A stretch of 64,000 nucleotides of DNA from Pantoea phytobeneficialis (GTDB lineage: Bacteria > Pseudomonadota > Gammaproteobacteria > Enterobacterales > Enterobacteriaceae): NCBI RefSeq assembly GCF_009728735.1, contig NZ_CP024636.1, positions 2,371,720 to 2,435,719 of the forward strand. The letters run 5' to 3'. The position numbers were made by a program, and so were the translations under genes. The notes beneath the pieces are model-generated. The model ran no database searches, had not been told where the DNA came from, and was given only the letters and a program-made list of their open reading frames with translations. Positions 30,390 through 40,081 of this stretch are shown here, in pieces (within the stretch, counting starts at the first letter, position 1; each line of letters opens with the position of its first letter).

Positions 30390-31925
30390 ATGACGACAAT
30401 CTTTGACGAGCCAACCAGGAACAGTAAACGACTCAGTGACGGGCCTGACTGGACATTCGAGTTGCTTGATGTCTATCTGGCAGAAATTGACCGTGTAGCC
30501 AAACTCTATGGGCTGGATACCTATCCGCACCAAATTGAAGTAATCACCTCTGAGCAGATGATGGACGCCTACTCCAGCGTGGGTATGCCGATCAACTATG
30601 CCCACTGGTCCTTCGGCAAGAAATTTATTGAGACTGAGCAACGCTATAAGCACGGGCAACAAGGCCTGGCTTATGAGATCGTGATTAACTCCAACCCCTG
30701 TATCGCCTATCTGATGGAAGAGAACACCATGACGATGCAGGCGCTGGTTATGGCGCATGCCTGCTATGGTCACAACTCTTTCTTCAAAAATAATTACCTG
30801 TTCCGCAGTTGGACCGATGCCAGTTCGATTGTCGATTACCTGCTGTTTGCCCGTAATTACATCTCCGACTGTGAAGAACGTTACGGTGTAGAGGAAGTTG
30901 AGCGGTTGCTCGACTCCTGCCATGCCCTGATGAACTACGGCGTGGATCGTTATAAACGCCCGCAAAAAATCTCCTTACAGGAAGAGAAAGCGCGGCAAAA
31001 AAGCCGTGAAGAGTATCTACAAAGTCAGGTCAATACGTTGTGGCGTACCCTGCCGCGTAAAGAGAAAGAGTCGGTACAGGTTGAAGCCGCTCGCTATCCC
31101 TCTGAGCCACAAGAGAATTTGCTTTATTTTATGGAGAAGAATGCCCCGTTGCTGGAACCCTGGCAGCGTGAGGTGTTGCGCATTGTGCGTAAGGTTAGCC
31201 AGTACTTCTATCCACAAAAGCAAACCCAGGTAATGAACGAAGGCTGGGCAACGTTCTGGCATTACACCATCCTCAACCATATGTATGACGAGGGGAAAGT
31301 GTCGGAACGCTTCATGATGGAGTTTTTGCATAGCCATACCAACGTGGTTTTCCAGCCGCCCTATAACAGCCCGTGGTATAACGGCATTAACCCTTATGCT
31401 CTCGGTTTTGCGATGTTCCAGGATATCAAACGTATTTGTCAGTCCCCGACTGAGGAAGATCGTTACTGGTTCCCGGATATCGCCGGTTCAGATTGGTTAA
31501 AGACGTTGCACTTCGCGATGCGGGAATTCAAGGATGAAAGCTTTATCAGCCAGTTCCTGTCGCCGAAAGTAATGCGCGATTTCCGCTTGTTCACCGTGCT
31601 GGATGATGATCGTAACAACTATCTGGAAATTGCCGCGATTCATGACGAAGCCGGTTATCGGGCAATCCGCCAGCAGCTGTCGGCGCAGTACAACCTGAGT
31701 AATCTGGAACCCAACATTCAGGTTTACAACGTCGATCTGCGCGGGGATCGCTCGCTGACGCTGCGTTACGTACCGCAGCAACGTGCGCCGTTAGATAAAA
31801 GCCGCCGCGAAGTCCTGAAGCACGTACATCGCCTGTGGGGCTTTGATGTCATCCTTGAACAACAGAATGAAGATGGCAGCGTAGAACTGCTGGATCGCAG
31901 CCCGGCACGCGGTCCGGCGCTGTAA
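30390..31925 (+). CDS. ycgB: YcgB, SpoVR family protein
   Basis: 511-residue cytoplasmic protein of the SpoVR family, about the length of E. coli YcgB (510). Family blocks present: WTFELLDVYLAEIDRVAKLYGL, YAHWSFGKKF, VMAHACYGHNSFFKNNYLF with clustered His, and VMNEGWATFWHYTILNHM, which together look like a metal site (HxxxH and ExxxxxH patterns). The reaction is unknown. In many genomes it is found with prkA and yeaH, and here it is 8 kb from them; in enterobacteria it is RpoS controlled. Start ATG at 30390 follows AGAGGT. Confidence 0.95.
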   Translation: MTTIFDEPTRNSKRLSDGPDWTFELLDVYLAEIDRVAKLYGLDTYPHQIEVITSEQMMDAYSSVGMPINYAHWSFGKKFIETEQRYKHGQQGLAYEIVINSNPCIAYLMEENTMTMQALVMAHACYGHNSFFKNNYLFRSWTDASSIVDYLLFARNYISDCEERYGVEEVERLLDSCHALMNYGVDRYKRPQKISLQEEKARQKSREEYLQSQVNTLWRTLPRKEKESVQVEAARYPSEPQENLLYFMEKNAPLLEPWQREVLRIVRKVSQYFYPQKQTQVMNEGWATFWHYTILNHMYDEGKVSERFMMEFLHSHTNVVFQPPYNSPWYNGINPYALGFAMFQDIKRICQSPTEEDRYWFPDIAGSDWLKTLHFAMREFKDESFISQFLSPKVMRDFRLFTVLDDDRNNYLEIAAIHDEAGYRAIRQQLSAQYNLSNLEPNIQVYNVDLRGDRSLTLRYVPQQRAPLDKSRREVLKHVHRLWGFDVILEQQNEDGSVELLDRSPARGPAL

Positions 31926-31933
31926 AGGTCACA

Positions 31934-31966
31934 AAAAAGCCGCCATCATGTTGATGGCGGCTTTTT
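31934..31966. terminator. Bidirectional terminator ycgB / fadR
   Basis: GCCGCCATCA (31939-31948) / TGATGGCGGC (31952-31961), perfect 10-bp stem with 3-nt loop, TTTTT after it and AAAAA before it. Confidence 0.95.
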
Positions 31967-31988
31967 ATTGGACAAAAGGCAGGTTGAA

Positions 31989-32708
31989 TTAACGCTTAGT
32001 CCCCAAATCATCCGGCATACTTTTCTGCATGCCATGCCAGATTTCACCGCTGCGGCGACCATAATCACGCACGCAATCGACAATCTGCTCCTGCGTCGGT
32101 TTAACCCCACACAGATCCGCCAGTTGACGGTAGAAACTGCGAGCCAACTCACGCGCTTCCGGATTGGAGAAGTAGTGGCGGCCAACGCGGGTATACAGAC
32201 CTTTCAGTCCATTGAGGATCAAACCGTAGATCGGGTTACCGGAAGCAAATGCCAGACCACGGAATACACGATAGTCCAGCTCAGTGTAGGCATCTGCCTG
32301 ATCCTCAGAATTCAGCGCCGTTTCCAGCACATCGCGCGCTTTGTCCGGATGATGACGTAAGGCACGGCTGATAAAGATAGAGGCAATATTGGTTCGTACC
32401 GACAACAGATTATCAATCAGCTGCGGCACGCTATCATGATCGAGCCTTGCCAGAGTTTCGAGAATGTTTAAACCTGATGTTTCCCAAAAATCATTCACCC
32501 GCGTAGGTTTACCGTGCTGGATGGTCAGCCAGCCATCACGCGCCAGGCGCTGTAAAACTTCACGCAGCGTAGTACGGGTCACCCCGATCAATTCAGAAAG
32601 CTCACGTTCGGCAGGTAGAATTGACCCCGGCGGAAAACGACTGTTCCAGATGCTTTCAATAATATACTCTTCAGCAAATCCTGCGGGGCTTTGCGCCTTA
32701 ATCACCAT
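31989..32708 (-). CDS. fadR: FadR, fatty-acid metabolism regulator
   Basis: 239-residue GntR-family dimer that represses fad genes of beta-oxidation and activates fabA/fabB; long-chain acyl-CoA releases it from DNA. The N-terminal winged helix (residues 9-75) reads [25 protein letters not shown]; the C-terminal all-helical FadR domain binds acyl-CoA. Length equals the E. coli protein. The start ATG at 32708 lies 208 bp from divergent nhaB. FadD, encoded 8 kb away at 40082, makes the acyl-CoA that FadR senses. Confidence 0.97.
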   Translation of the reverse strand: MVIKAQSPAGFAEEYIIESIWNSRFPPGSILPAERELSELIGVTRTTLREVLQRLARDGWLTIQHGKPTRVNDFWETSGLNILETLARLDHDSVPQLIDNLLSVRTNIASIFISRALRHHPDKARDVLETALNSEDQADAYTELDYRVFRGLAFASGNPIYGLILNGLKGLYTRVGRHYFSNPEARELARSFYRQLADLCGVKPTQEQIVDCVRDYGRRSGEIWHGMQKSMPDDLGTKR

Positions 32709-32916
32709 AGCATTTATTTCTCGTTGCTTTCTTTATCGTAATTGGACTCATCATACCAGAGGGGCTATAGCGGATATAGCCTGGCAACCGATTAAAAGCG
32801 CACGCTGCCGCAAATTTCCATATCATTTAATACCCACACGATCTCCATTTGCGTAGCACCTGGAGACGCATTACCCTTGGCAAAATTTATAACATGCAAG
32901 ATCTCAGGGAGAGTCG

Positions 32917-34446
32917 ATGGAACTCAGCTACGCGCAGGCCTTCAGACGCAATTTTCTCGGGCAATCACCCGAGTGGTACAAACTGACACTGATTACTTTT
33001 CTGGTCATCAATCCGCTGTTGTTCTTTTTTGTCAGCCCGTTTTTGGCGGGTTGGGTGTTGGTCGCCGAGTTTATTTTTACCCTTGGCATGGCGTTAAAGT
33101 GCCACCCACTGCTGCCCGGTGGCTTGTTGGCTGTCGAGGCAATTGCCATTGGCATGGCCAGTGCTGAACAGGTGAAAACTGAACTGGCCGGGAATATTGA
33201 AGTGTTGCTGCTGCTGATTTTTATGGTGGCGGGGATCTTCTTTATGAAACAACTGCTGTTATTCGTATTCACCCGTATTTTGCTGTCGATCCGCAGCAAA
33301 GTGCTGCTCGGCCTGACCTTCTGTCTTGCCGCTGCGTTTCTCTCCGCCTTCCTCGATGCGCTGACCGTACTGGCGGTGGTGATCAGCGTGGCGATGGGTT
33401 TTTATGATATTTATCATCGCGTGGCTTCGTCCGGGCTGCCGCACCATGAAGAAGTTGTCCAGCGGGAAACCCTGGAAAAATTTCGCGCCTTTTTGCGCAG
33501 CCTGATGATGCAGGCCGGTGTCGGCACCGCACTTGGCGGTGTAATGACAATGGTCGGCGAACCACAGAACCTGATCATTGCCCATGCCGCAGGGTGGAAC
33601 TTCACAGAGTTTTTCCTGCGCATGGCGCCGGTTACCGTTCCGGTGTTGTTGTGTGGGATTATCACCAGCATTCTGGTGGAACGCTTCCGGGTGTTTGGCT
33701 ACGGTGAAACGCTACCTGAGGCCGTACGCGCGATTTTACTGGAGAGCGACCGTCAGGCCAGTGAGCAGCGCACCCGCCAGGATACGCTGAGATTGTGGGT
33801 GCAGGCTTTGATCGGCGTTTGGCTAATTATCGCCCTCGCCTTTCATCTCGCCGAAGTTGGGTTGATCGGCCTTTCTGTGATTATTCTCGCCACCTCGCTG
33901 TGCGGGTTTACCGATGAACATACTCTCGGCCAGGCCTTTACCGAAGCTCTGCCCTTTACTGCATTGCTGGCGGTATTTTTTGCCATTGTCGCGGTGATCA
34001 TTGACCAGCAACTGTTCCAGCCACTGATCCATTTTGTGTTGCAGGCCGACCCGGCCTCGCAACTCAGTTGGTTTTATGTGTTTAATGGTTTGCTGTCATC
34101 CATCTCGGATAATGTGTTTGTCGGCTCGGTGTATATCAACGAAGCGAAACATGCCTTCCAGAGTGGTGCGATTGATTTGCGTCAGTTTGAACTGTTGGCG
34201 GTCGCCACCAATACCGGCACGAATTTACCCTCAGTTGCTACCCCGAATGGTCAGGCAGCCTTCCTGTTTTTGTTGACCTCAGCACTGGCACCGCTGATTC
34301 GTCTCTCATATGGCCGCATGGTGTGGATGGCGCTGCCGTTTACCCTGGTGCTGTCACTGGTGGGATTTTTCTGCATCAATGAATTGCTGGTACCAATGAG
34401 TGATTATTTCATCCAGCAAGGTTGGCTTAGCACCACACAACTCTGA
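32917..34446 (+). CDS. nhaB: NhaB, Na+/H+ antiporter
   Basis: 509-residue inner-membrane Na+/H+ exchanger, slightly shorter than the E. coli protein. About 12 membrane helices; family-specific stretches include [23 protein letters not shown] (given here in part as [16 protein letters not shown]), [16 protein letters not shown] and [19 protein letters not shown]. It exports Na+ in exchange for protons for pH and salt homeostasis. The start ATG at 32917 follows CAGGGAGAG. It is divergent from fadR and followed after 120 bp by dsbB, as in E. coli. Confidence 0.96.
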   Translation: MELSYAQAFRRNFLGQSPEWYKLTLITFLVINPLLFFFVSPFLAGWVLVAEFIFTLGMALKCHPLLPGGLLAVEAIAIGMASAEQVKTELAGNIEVLLLLIFMVAGIFFMKQLLLFVFTRILLSIRSKVLLGLTFCLAAAFLSAFLDALTVLAVVISVAMGFYDIYHRVASSGLPHHEEVVQRETLEKFRAFLRSLMMQAGVGTALGGVMTMVGEPQNLIIAHAAGWNFTEFFLRMAPVTVPVLLCGIITSILVERFRVFGYGETLPEAVRAILLESDRQASEQRTRQDTLRLWVQALIGVWLIIALAFHLAEVGLIGLSVIILATSLCGFTDEHTLGQAFTEALPFTALLAVFFAIVAVIIDQQLFQPLIHFVLQADPASQLSWFYVFNGLLSSISDNVFVGSVYINEAKHAFQSGAIDLRQFELLAVATNTGTNLPSVATPNGQAAFLFLLTSALAPLIRLSYGRMVWMALPFTLVLSLVGFFCINELLVPMSDYFIQQGWLSTTQL

Positions 34447-34566
34447 GGTTTTTTGGCCTGGATCAGGATAAGTCATTTTTATACATGATTTTTTCCTGCG
34501 TCCGGGCTGGCATGGTCACGCTTTTGGTTTACACTGCGAAACATTAATGGCTACAGGAAAGGCAAT

Positions 34567-35097
34567 ATGTTGCGATATTTGAACCAATGTTCGCGAGGAC
34601 GCGGAGCCTGGTTATTGTTGGCACTGACGGCACTGGCTCTCGAACTGACTGCGCTCTTTTTCCAACACGTCATGGGATTACAGCCCTGTGTGATGTGTAT
34701 TTATGAGCGTTGCGCACTGTTTGGCGTGATGGGTGCGGGTATTGTCGGAGCCATTGCGCCGAAAACCCCGTTGCGTTGGGCTGCGATTGTCATCTGGCTG
34801 TACAGTGCGATTCAGGGAGTTCGCCTCTCTTATGAACACACCATGATCCAACTCCATCCGAATCCCTTTGTCACCTGTGATTTTGCCGCGCGTTTCCCGA
34901 CCTGGCTGCCACTGGATAAATGGTTGCCTGCCGTGTTCGTGGCGCGGGGTGACTGCGCCGCCATTGACTGGAGTTTCCTTGGCTGGAGCATGCCGCAGTG
35001 GATGATCGTCATTTTTGCGGCTTATCTGGTAGTTGGCCTGCTGGTGCTGATTGCACAGCCGTTCAAAGCCAAACGTCGTGATTTGTTTGGCCGTTAA
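34567..35097 (+). CDS. dsbB: DsbB, disulfide bond formation protein B
   Basis: 176-residue inner-membrane protein that re-oxidises DsbA and passes the electrons to quinone. Four membrane helices and the two essential periplasmic cysteine pairs are at exactly the classic positions: C41/C44 (QPCVMCIYE) and C104/C130 (FVTCDF, ARGDCAA). Arg48, which helps quinone chemistry, is in IYERC. The start ATG at 34567 follows AGGAAAGGC. A strong terminator follows. Confidence 0.97.
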   Translation: MLRYLNQCSRGRGAWLLLALTALALELTALFFQHVMGLQPCVMCIYERCALFGVMGAGIVGAIAPKTPLRWAAIVIWLYSAIQGVRLSYEHTMIQLHPNPFVTCDFAARFPTWLPLDKWLPAVFVARGDCAAIDWSFLGWSMPQWMIVIFAAYLVVGLLVLIAQPFKAKRRDLFGR

Positions 35098-35107
35098 CAA
35101 ATGAAAA

Positions 35108-35134
35108 CAGGCAGCCTGAGCTGCCTGTTTTTTT
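35108..35134 (+). terminator. Terminator after dsbB
   Basis: ACAGGCAGC (35108-35116) / GCTGCCTGT (35120-35128) with a 3-nt loop and T7. The T-run touches the stop codon of convergent ycgN. Confidence 0.95.
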
Positions 35135-35579
35135 AACCGTTACGGTCTGGCCGATCGATGATGTGATCTTCCCAATCCCGCACTTCACTCTCCCGCACCG
35201 CGATGTAACGCACTGAAATGCGTTGTGCATGCATGGCTTTCTTGGAACCTGCAACCAGCGGATGCCAGGCGGGTAATGTCTTCCCTTCACCGAGCAAACG
35301 ATACGCACAGGTACGCGGCAGCCAATTGAAAGTGGTCAGATTTTCGCGTGTCAGCTTGATGCAGTCTTCTTCATATTCAAACCGCCGTTCGTAATTGCGA
35401 CACTGGCAGGTTTTAATGTTTAGCTGATTGCAGGCGACGTTAGTGAAGTAAATTTCATCGGTATCCGCATCCTGCAATTTATTCAGGCAGCACTGCCCAC
35501 AGCCGTCGCACAGCGATTCCCACTCTGCGTCGTCCATTTGGTCAAGGCGTTTTGTTTGCCAGAAAGGGTGATCAGTCAT
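35133..35579 (-). CDS. ycgN: YcgN, cysteine-cluster protein (UPF0260)
   Basis: 148-residue soluble protein of the YkgJ/YcgN zinc- or iron-chelating cysteine-cluster family. The cysteines lie in [13 protein letters not shown] (residues 23-35), [26 protein letters not shown] and PRTCAYRLL, a spacing that suggests one or two bound metal ions. Its function is unknown. The start ATG at 35579 lies 64 bp after the ycgM stop, so the two may be cotranscribed, as they are neighbours in E. coli. Confidence 0.94.
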   Translation of the reverse strand: MTDHPFWQTKRLDQMDDAEWESLCDGCGQCCLNKLQDADTDEIYFTNVACNQLNIKTCQCRNYERRFEYEEDCIKLTRENLTTFNWLPRTCAYRLLGEGKTLPAWHPLVAGSKKAMHAQRISVRYIAVRESEVRDWEDHIIDRPDRNG

Positions 35580-35643
35580 GATGGCGGTCCGGATTAACGT
35601 AAAGACCGCACCTTATAAAGGTTCAGGTGCGGTGATGCAAGTT

Positions 35644-36303
35644 TTACAGCACGCGCGTCGTAATACCGTGACCGGCCAGCGAGATTTCAAGTTTGTCACC
35701 AGAACGCATCGGGCCCACACCCTCTGGGGTGCCGGTAAGTACCACATCGCCCGCACGCAGCGTGAAATACTGGCTCATATAGGCAATCAACGGCAGAATT
35801 TTGTGGATCATATCTGCGGTGGTGCCATGCTGGCGAACTTCGCCATTCACCACCAGTTTCAGTTCGGTATCCTGTGGATTGCCGCTGAATTCAGCGGCCG
35901 GGATAAACCCAGACAGCGGGCAAGAGTTATCAAAACCTTTCGATTTTTCCCACGGCTGTCCCGCTTTTTTCAGACCAGCCTGGACATCACGCAACGTCAA
36001 ATCCAGCGCCACACCGTAACCCGCGATGGCTTTCGCCACATGCTCTTCACTCGCCTGCTTCAGCGTGGCACCAATCAGCACCGCCAGTTCAACTTCGTGG
36101 TGGACTTCACCGAAATTCCCTGGAATCGACAGTGGCTGACGCAGATCGCACAGCGCGGTTTCAGGCTTGATGAACACCACCGGCTCGGTTGGCGTTGCAC
36201 TTCCCATCTCCTTAATGTGCTTAGCATAGTTGCTGCCAACACAGACCACTTTACTGGCCGGGTAATCCAACAAAGCGCCCTGCCAGTTACGATGCTGATA
36301 CAT
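35644..36303 (-). CDS. ycgM: YcgM, fumarylacetoacetate hydrolase family protein
   Basis: 219-residue member of the FAH family; relatives hydrolyse acylpyruvates or decarboxylate oxaloacetate, and the true substrate of YcgM is uncertain. Metal-binding acidic residues sit in FGEVHHEVELAVLIG (Glu-x-Glu) and GYGVALDLTLRDVQ; VVCVGSNYAKHIKEMG at the N-terminus and VLTGTPEGVGPM near the end are typical. The start ATG at 36303 has GGGGAATAGC upstream. Its neighbours ycgN and ycgL are on the same strand, with a 248-bp gap to ycgL. Confidence 0.92.
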   Translation of the reverse strand: MYQHRNWQGALLDYPASKVVCVGSNYAKHIKEMGSATPTEPVVFIKPETALCDLRQPLSIPGNFGEVHHEVELAVLIGATLKQASEEHVAKAIAGYGVALDLTLRDVQAGLKKAGQPWEKSKGFDNSCPLSGFIPAAEFSGNPQDTELKLVVNGEVRQHGTTADMIHKILPLIAYMSQYFTLRAGDVVLTGTPEGVGPMRSGDKLEISLAGHGITTRVL

Positions 36304-36551
36304 GCTATTCCCCTGCTTTAGTTTGCGTATGACGCCAGCCCTGCTGGCGCGTTGTGTTTGCTTCAGTGCCGGAACGTGGCACTGAGGGTCAATATATTAA
36401 GCTGGTTTGCGACTGCGGACTGTGCGGAAATTGTCAAAAGACGTTAATCAGATTCACTATATTGTCTGCAATAAGGGATTTAGCGCAGGCAAATAAATAA
36501 AGCTATCCATACAGATGATTAAATCTGGATATATTTACAGATGAATCCGAA

Positions 36552-36827
36552 TTAATCTTTTTTGCCTTGCTGAAGATGTATGTTCAGCAGACTTTCCAGC
36601 GGGGGCGGCAATTGTAAATAATAGCCCTGATCGCTCAATGCCTGCTTTACTTTATTGATGTCTGCATTAGCCAGTTTGCCGCGTTTTTCCAGTGACAGCA
36701 CCATTGCCAGCTGAGGTTTACCAAAGCCCCGCAGCAATTCTTCCGGCACGCGGGAAAAATCGTCTTTTTTTTCAACATAAAGATAAGTCTGGTCGCGTTG
36801 CGGGCTTCTGTAGATCACACAAAACAT
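36552..36827 (-). CDS. ycgL: YcgL domain protein
   Basis: 91-residue protein of the YcgL family. It has a compact alpha/beta fold in family structures and no known activity. The sequence starts [28 protein letters not shown] (first 20 residues suffice to place it) and ends with a proline-containing [10 protein letters not shown] helix. It is divergent from minC across 153 bp, the arrangement conserved in E. coli and relatives. The 248 bp after its stop towards ycgM hold a GCCAG/CTGGC hairpin and no gene. Confidence 0.93.
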   Translation of the reverse strand: MFCVIYRSPQRDQTYLYVEKKDDFSRVPEELLRGFGKPQLAMVLSLEKRGKLANADINKVKQALSDQGYYLQLPPPLESLLNIHLQQGKKD

Positions 36828-36980
36828 ATTTTTTACTCGAATTAACTGATGGCGTCACTTGCCTGAATATAGCAGTAACTATAACATGCTTGCTGAACTT
36901 CGAATATTGACCGAGTGGTGTTAATGACGATTTTATCGGCATTCATCACCTGGTAGTGAAAACAGGACGAGTCAGGACAG

Positions 36981-37685
36981 ATGTCGCAAATGCCAATCGA
37001 ATTCAAGGGAAGCAGTTTTACCCTGTCAGTCGTTCATCTGCACCATTCGCAACCTGAGGTGATTCGTCAGGCGTTGCAGGACAAAATCGACCAGGCGCCT
37101 GGCTTTCTGAAAAATGCGCCCGTGGTGCTCAATGTGTCGGCATTGAACGGCGACATCAACTGGAAACAGATGCAACAAGCCGTCAGCGCAACCGGATTGC
37201 GTATCGTTGGCGTCAGCGGTTGTAAAGATGATGCGCTGAAAAAGATGATTGCGCGCGCCGGTTTACCGGTGCTGTCTGAAGGTAAAGAGAGCAAAAAGCG
37301 CACTGAAACGCCGGTTGCTGAAGCCGTCGCCGCCCCTGTTGTGGCTGAGACCGTCAATAAAACCCGCATCATCAATACGCCAGTACGTTCAGGCCAGCAG
37401 ATCTATGCCCGCAATGCCGATTTAATCGTCACCAGCAGCGTCAGCGCCGGTGCTGAATTAGTTGCCGATGGCAACATCCACATTTACGGCATGATGCGCG
37501 GCCGCGCGCTGGCGGGTGCCAGCGGTGACCGTGACTGCCAGATTTTTTGCACCAACCTCGCCGCAGAGTTGGTCTCGATTGCCGGGGAGTACTGGATCAT
37601 GGATCAGATCCCGGCAGAATTTTTTGGTAAAGCTGCGCGCCTGTGCCTCAAAGAGGGCGCGCTCACCATTCAGACACTTAATTAG
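36981..37685 (+). CDS. minC: MinC, septum site-determining inhibitor
   Basis: 234-residue inhibitor of FtsZ ring assembly. The N-terminal domain (about 1-105) acts on FtsZ, a variable Pro/Ala-rich linker follows ([18 protein letters not shown]), and the C-terminal beta-helix (about 130-234; [25 protein letters not shown]) binds MinD and FtsZ tails. Start ATG at 36981 follows GGACAG. First gene of minCDE; minD starts 33 bp later. Confidence 0.97.
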   Translation: MSQMPIEFKGSSFTLSVVHLHHSQPEVIRQALQDKIDQAPGFLKNAPVVLNVSALNGDINWKQMQQAVSATGLRIVGVSGCKDDALKKMIARAGLPVLSEGKESKKRTETPVAEAVAAPVVAETVNKTRIINTPVRSGQQIYARNADLIVTSSVSAGAELVADGNIHIYGMMRGRALAGASGDRDCQIFCTNLAAELVSIAGEYWIMDQIPAEFFGKAARLCLKEGALTIQTLN

Positions 37686-37718
37686 GCCCCTTTTCTTTCG
37701 TTAAGGAAATCAACATTT

Positions 37719-38531
37719 ATGGCACGCATCATTGTAGTTACATCCGGTAAAGGGGGCGTTGGCAAGACCACGTCAAGCGCGGCCATCGCCACTGGACTCG
37801 CGCAGAAAGGCAAAAAAACCGTGGTTATCGATTTTGACATCGGTCTGCGTAACCTCGACCTGATCATGGGCTGTGAACGCCGTGTGGTTTATGACTTCGT
37901 CAACGTTATTCAGGGCGATGCCACACTGAACCAGGCGCTGATTAAAGATAAGCGTACCGAGCAACTCTACATCCTGCCTGCGTCGCAAACCCGTGACAAA
38001 GATGCCCTGACCCGCGAAGGCGTTGAGAAAGTACTGAACGATCTGGCGACCATGGAGTTCGATTTTATCGTTTGTGACTCGCCGGCCGGTATCGAAACCG
38101 GTGCGCTGATGGCGCTCTATTTTGCCGACGAAGCGATTATTACTACTAACCCGGAAGTCTCTTCAGTACGTGACTCCGACCGTATTCTTGGCATCATCGC
38201 CTCAAAATCTCGCCGTGCAGAGAATGGCCAGGATGCCGTGAAAGAACACCTGCTGCTGACCCGTTACAACCCGGGCCGCGTCAGTCGTGGTGATATGTTG
38301 AGCATGGAAGACGTACTGGATATCCTGCGTATTCCATTGGTCGGCGTCATTCCTGAAGACCAATCGGTACTGCGCGCCTCTAACCAGGGCGAACCGGTGA
38401 TCCTTGACGCGACCTCAGATGCCGGTAAAGCCTATGCTGATACCGTAGACCGCCTGCTTGGCGAAGAACGCCCCTTCCGCTTTATTGAAGAAGAGAAGAA
38501 GGGTTTCCTGAAACGCCTGTTCGGGGGATAA
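37719..38531 (+). CDS. minD: MinD, septum site-determining ATPase
   Basis: 270-residue ParA-like ATPase that carries MinC to the membrane and oscillates from pole to pole under MinE. The deviant Walker A GKGGVGKTT has both lysines, Lys11 and Lys16. The C-terminal amphipathic membrane-targeting helix EEKKGFLKRLFGG is intact. Same length as the E. coli protein. The start ATG at 37719 follows TTAAGGAAA. The minE start is 3 bp beyond its stop. Confidence 0.99.
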   Translation: MARIIVVTSGKGGVGKTTSSAAIATGLAQKGKKTVVIDFDIGLRNLDLIMGCERRVVYDFVNVIQGDATLNQALIKDKRTEQLYILPASQTRDKDALTREGVEKVLNDLATMEFDFIVCDSPAGIETGALMALYFADEAIITTNPEVSSVRDSDRILGIIASKSRRAENGQDAVKEHLLLTRYNPGRVSRGDMLSMEDVLDILRIPLVGVIPEDQSVLRASNQGEPVILDATSDAGKAYADTVDRLLGEERPFRFIEEEKKGFLKRLFGG

Positions 38532-38534
38532 CCA

Positions 38535-38804
38535 ATGGCATTACTTGATTTCTTTTTATCCCGTAAGAAGAACACAGCCAACATAGCCAAGGAAAGGCTG
38601 CAAATTATTGTGGCTGAACGCAGAAGGGGCGACAGTGAGCCCCACTACCTGCCGCAGCTCAAGCGCGACATTCTGGAAGTGATTTGCAAGTATGTGAAGA
38701 TTGACCCAGATATGGTGACCGTTCAGCTGGATCAGAAAGGAGATGATATCTCGATTCTGGAGCTGAACGTTACGCTACCGGAGACGGAAGAAGTCACCAA
38801 ATGA
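38535..38804 (+). CDS. minE: MinE, topological specificity factor
   Basis: 89-residue protein, one longer than in E. coli. An N-terminal anti-MinCD and membrane part ([20 protein letters not shown]) is followed by a dimerising topological domain (about 32-89). It activates the MinD ATPase and so drives the oscillation that leaves midcell free of MinC. Translated 3 bp after minD, so coupled. A symmetric terminator follows. Confidence 0.98.
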   Translation: MALLDFFLSRKKNTANIAKERLQIIVAERRRGDSEPHYLPQLKRDILEVICKYVKIDPDMVTVQLDQKGDDISILELNVTLPETEEVTK

Positions 38805-38820
38805 CGCTAGCGGTCTCCTG

Positions 38821-38851
38821 ATTTTCCCCTGCGTTGTTTGCAGGGGAAAAT
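38821..38851. terminator. Bidirectional terminator minE / rnd
   Basis: ATTTTCCCCTGC (38821-38832) / GCAGGGGAAAAT (38840-38851), a perfect 12-bp stem with A/T at its base acting as U-run on either strand. Confidence 0.9.
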
Positions 38852-38858
38852 ACTGGAT

Positions 38859-39980
38859 TTAGTGCGTCTGCAAAATCTCGTCGATGCGCGCCTTGAACAA
38901 ATCGCCACGCCAGCCTGCGATTAATTCCGGTGTGCGTGAGGCATTTTTCAACCCCCAATGCACGCTCAACACCTGATTGATCTGACGACGTGAAGCCAGC
39001 AACTCCTGGCTAAAACCCGTCTCTTCGCTCACCTGCTGGACCAACGCTTTGATGGCTTTGAAGGTCTGCTTGTATTCCGGGTGATCAATCAGATTCCCCA
39101 GCGGTTGCGGCAACGTGCTTTCATCCTGCGCTTGCGCTTCGGCCACCATCGCCACCAGCGCTTTACCGTGGAAGCGGATTTCATGGCCATTCAGGCCCAG
39201 ATGATCCAGTTCACCGAGACTGCCGGGCATAAAACGCGCCACTTTCCACAAGTTCTCTTCGCGCACCACGAAGTTCACCGCCATATCTTTCTGCCGCGCG
39301 ATATTCAGCCGCCACGCCGCAAGACGCTGCAAAGCCGCCAACTGACGCGGGCGCAGTTGCCAGGCATTGGTGATATCACGCCAGGCATCTTCAGGCACCA
39401 GCACATCCAGACGACGCTGGCATAAGGTGTCACATTCGCTCAGCGCTGCGGCCATGTTGCCTGCCGCTTCCGTTTGCGCCACCAGTTGATGGGCTATCGG
39501 CAGCAGGTAAGCGACATCCGCCGCCGCATATTCACACTGGCGCGCCGTCAGCGGACGCGCCAGCCAGTCAGTGCGCGCTTCACTTTTATCCAGCTCGATC
39601 TGATTAAAGTGCATCACCATCGCGGCAAAACCCCACGACAGAGGCTGCCCGGCAAAAGCCGCCAGAATTTGGGTATCGACCATCGGATCCGGCAGGCAGC
39701 GAAAACGATGCAGAAACACTTCGAGATCTTCACCACCCGCGTGCAGGAATTTGGTTACCTGGGTATCACGCAATAACGCAATAAACGGTGACCAGTCGCT
39801 AATGTTGAGAGGATCGATCAGGACCAATTGCTCGCCATCAAACAGCTGGATCAGGCCCAACTGCGGATAGTAAGTACGGGTGCGAACAAATTCGGTATCC
39901 AGCGCCACAGCGCTATGCTGCCGTGCTTTGTCACATACCGCCGCCAGTTGGTCATTTTGGTCGATCAGGGAATAATTCAC
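38859..39980 (-). CDS. rnd: Rnd, ribonuclease D
   Basis: 373-residue 3'-5' exoribonuclease maturing tRNA and other small RNAs. The DEDD nuclease domain shows ALDTEFVRTRTYY (Exo I), FLHAGGEDLEVF (Exo II) and CEYAAADVAYLLP (Exo III), followed by HRDC domains (DAWRDITNAWQLRPRQLAAL...). The GTG at 39980 gives a product that begins like the E. coli enzyme, which itself uses a rare UUG start; an ATG at 40001 would add seven residues and cannot be excluded. A poor ribosome site fits the low expression of rnd. Confidence 0.95.
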   Translation of the reverse strand: MNYSLIDQNDQLAAVCDKARQHSAVALDTEFVRTRTYYPQLGLIQLFDGEQLVLIDPLNISDWSPFIALLRDTQVTKFLHAGGEDLEVFLHRFRCLPDPMVDTQILAAFAGQPLSWGFAAMVMHFNQIELDKSEARTDWLARPLTARQCEYAAADVAYLLPIAHQLVAQTEAAGNMAAALSECDTLCQRRLDVLVPEDAWRDITNAWQLRPRQLAALQRLAAWRLNIARQKDMAVNFVVREENLWKVARFMPGSLGELDHLGLNGHEIRFHGKALVAMVAEAQAQDESTLPQPLGNLIDHPEYKQTFKAIKALVQQVSEETGFSQELLASRRQINQVLSVHWGLKNASRTPELIAGWRGDLFKARIDEILQTH

Positions 39981-40032
39981 GTTATGTTTTCGCTGCAACA
40001 TACTTCGTGCAGCGCTCCATGTTAAAAGCAAT

Positions 40033-40057
40033 AAAAACGCCGGACTTTGCCGGCGTT
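40033..40057 (-). terminator. Terminator after fadD
   Basis: On the - strand AACGCCGG / CCGGCGTT (40057-40036) followed by TTTTAT. It lies 25 bp past the fadD stop and upstream of rnd. Confidence 0.88.
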
Positions 40058-40081
40058 AACCTTTGAGCGAGGTGCGCACAC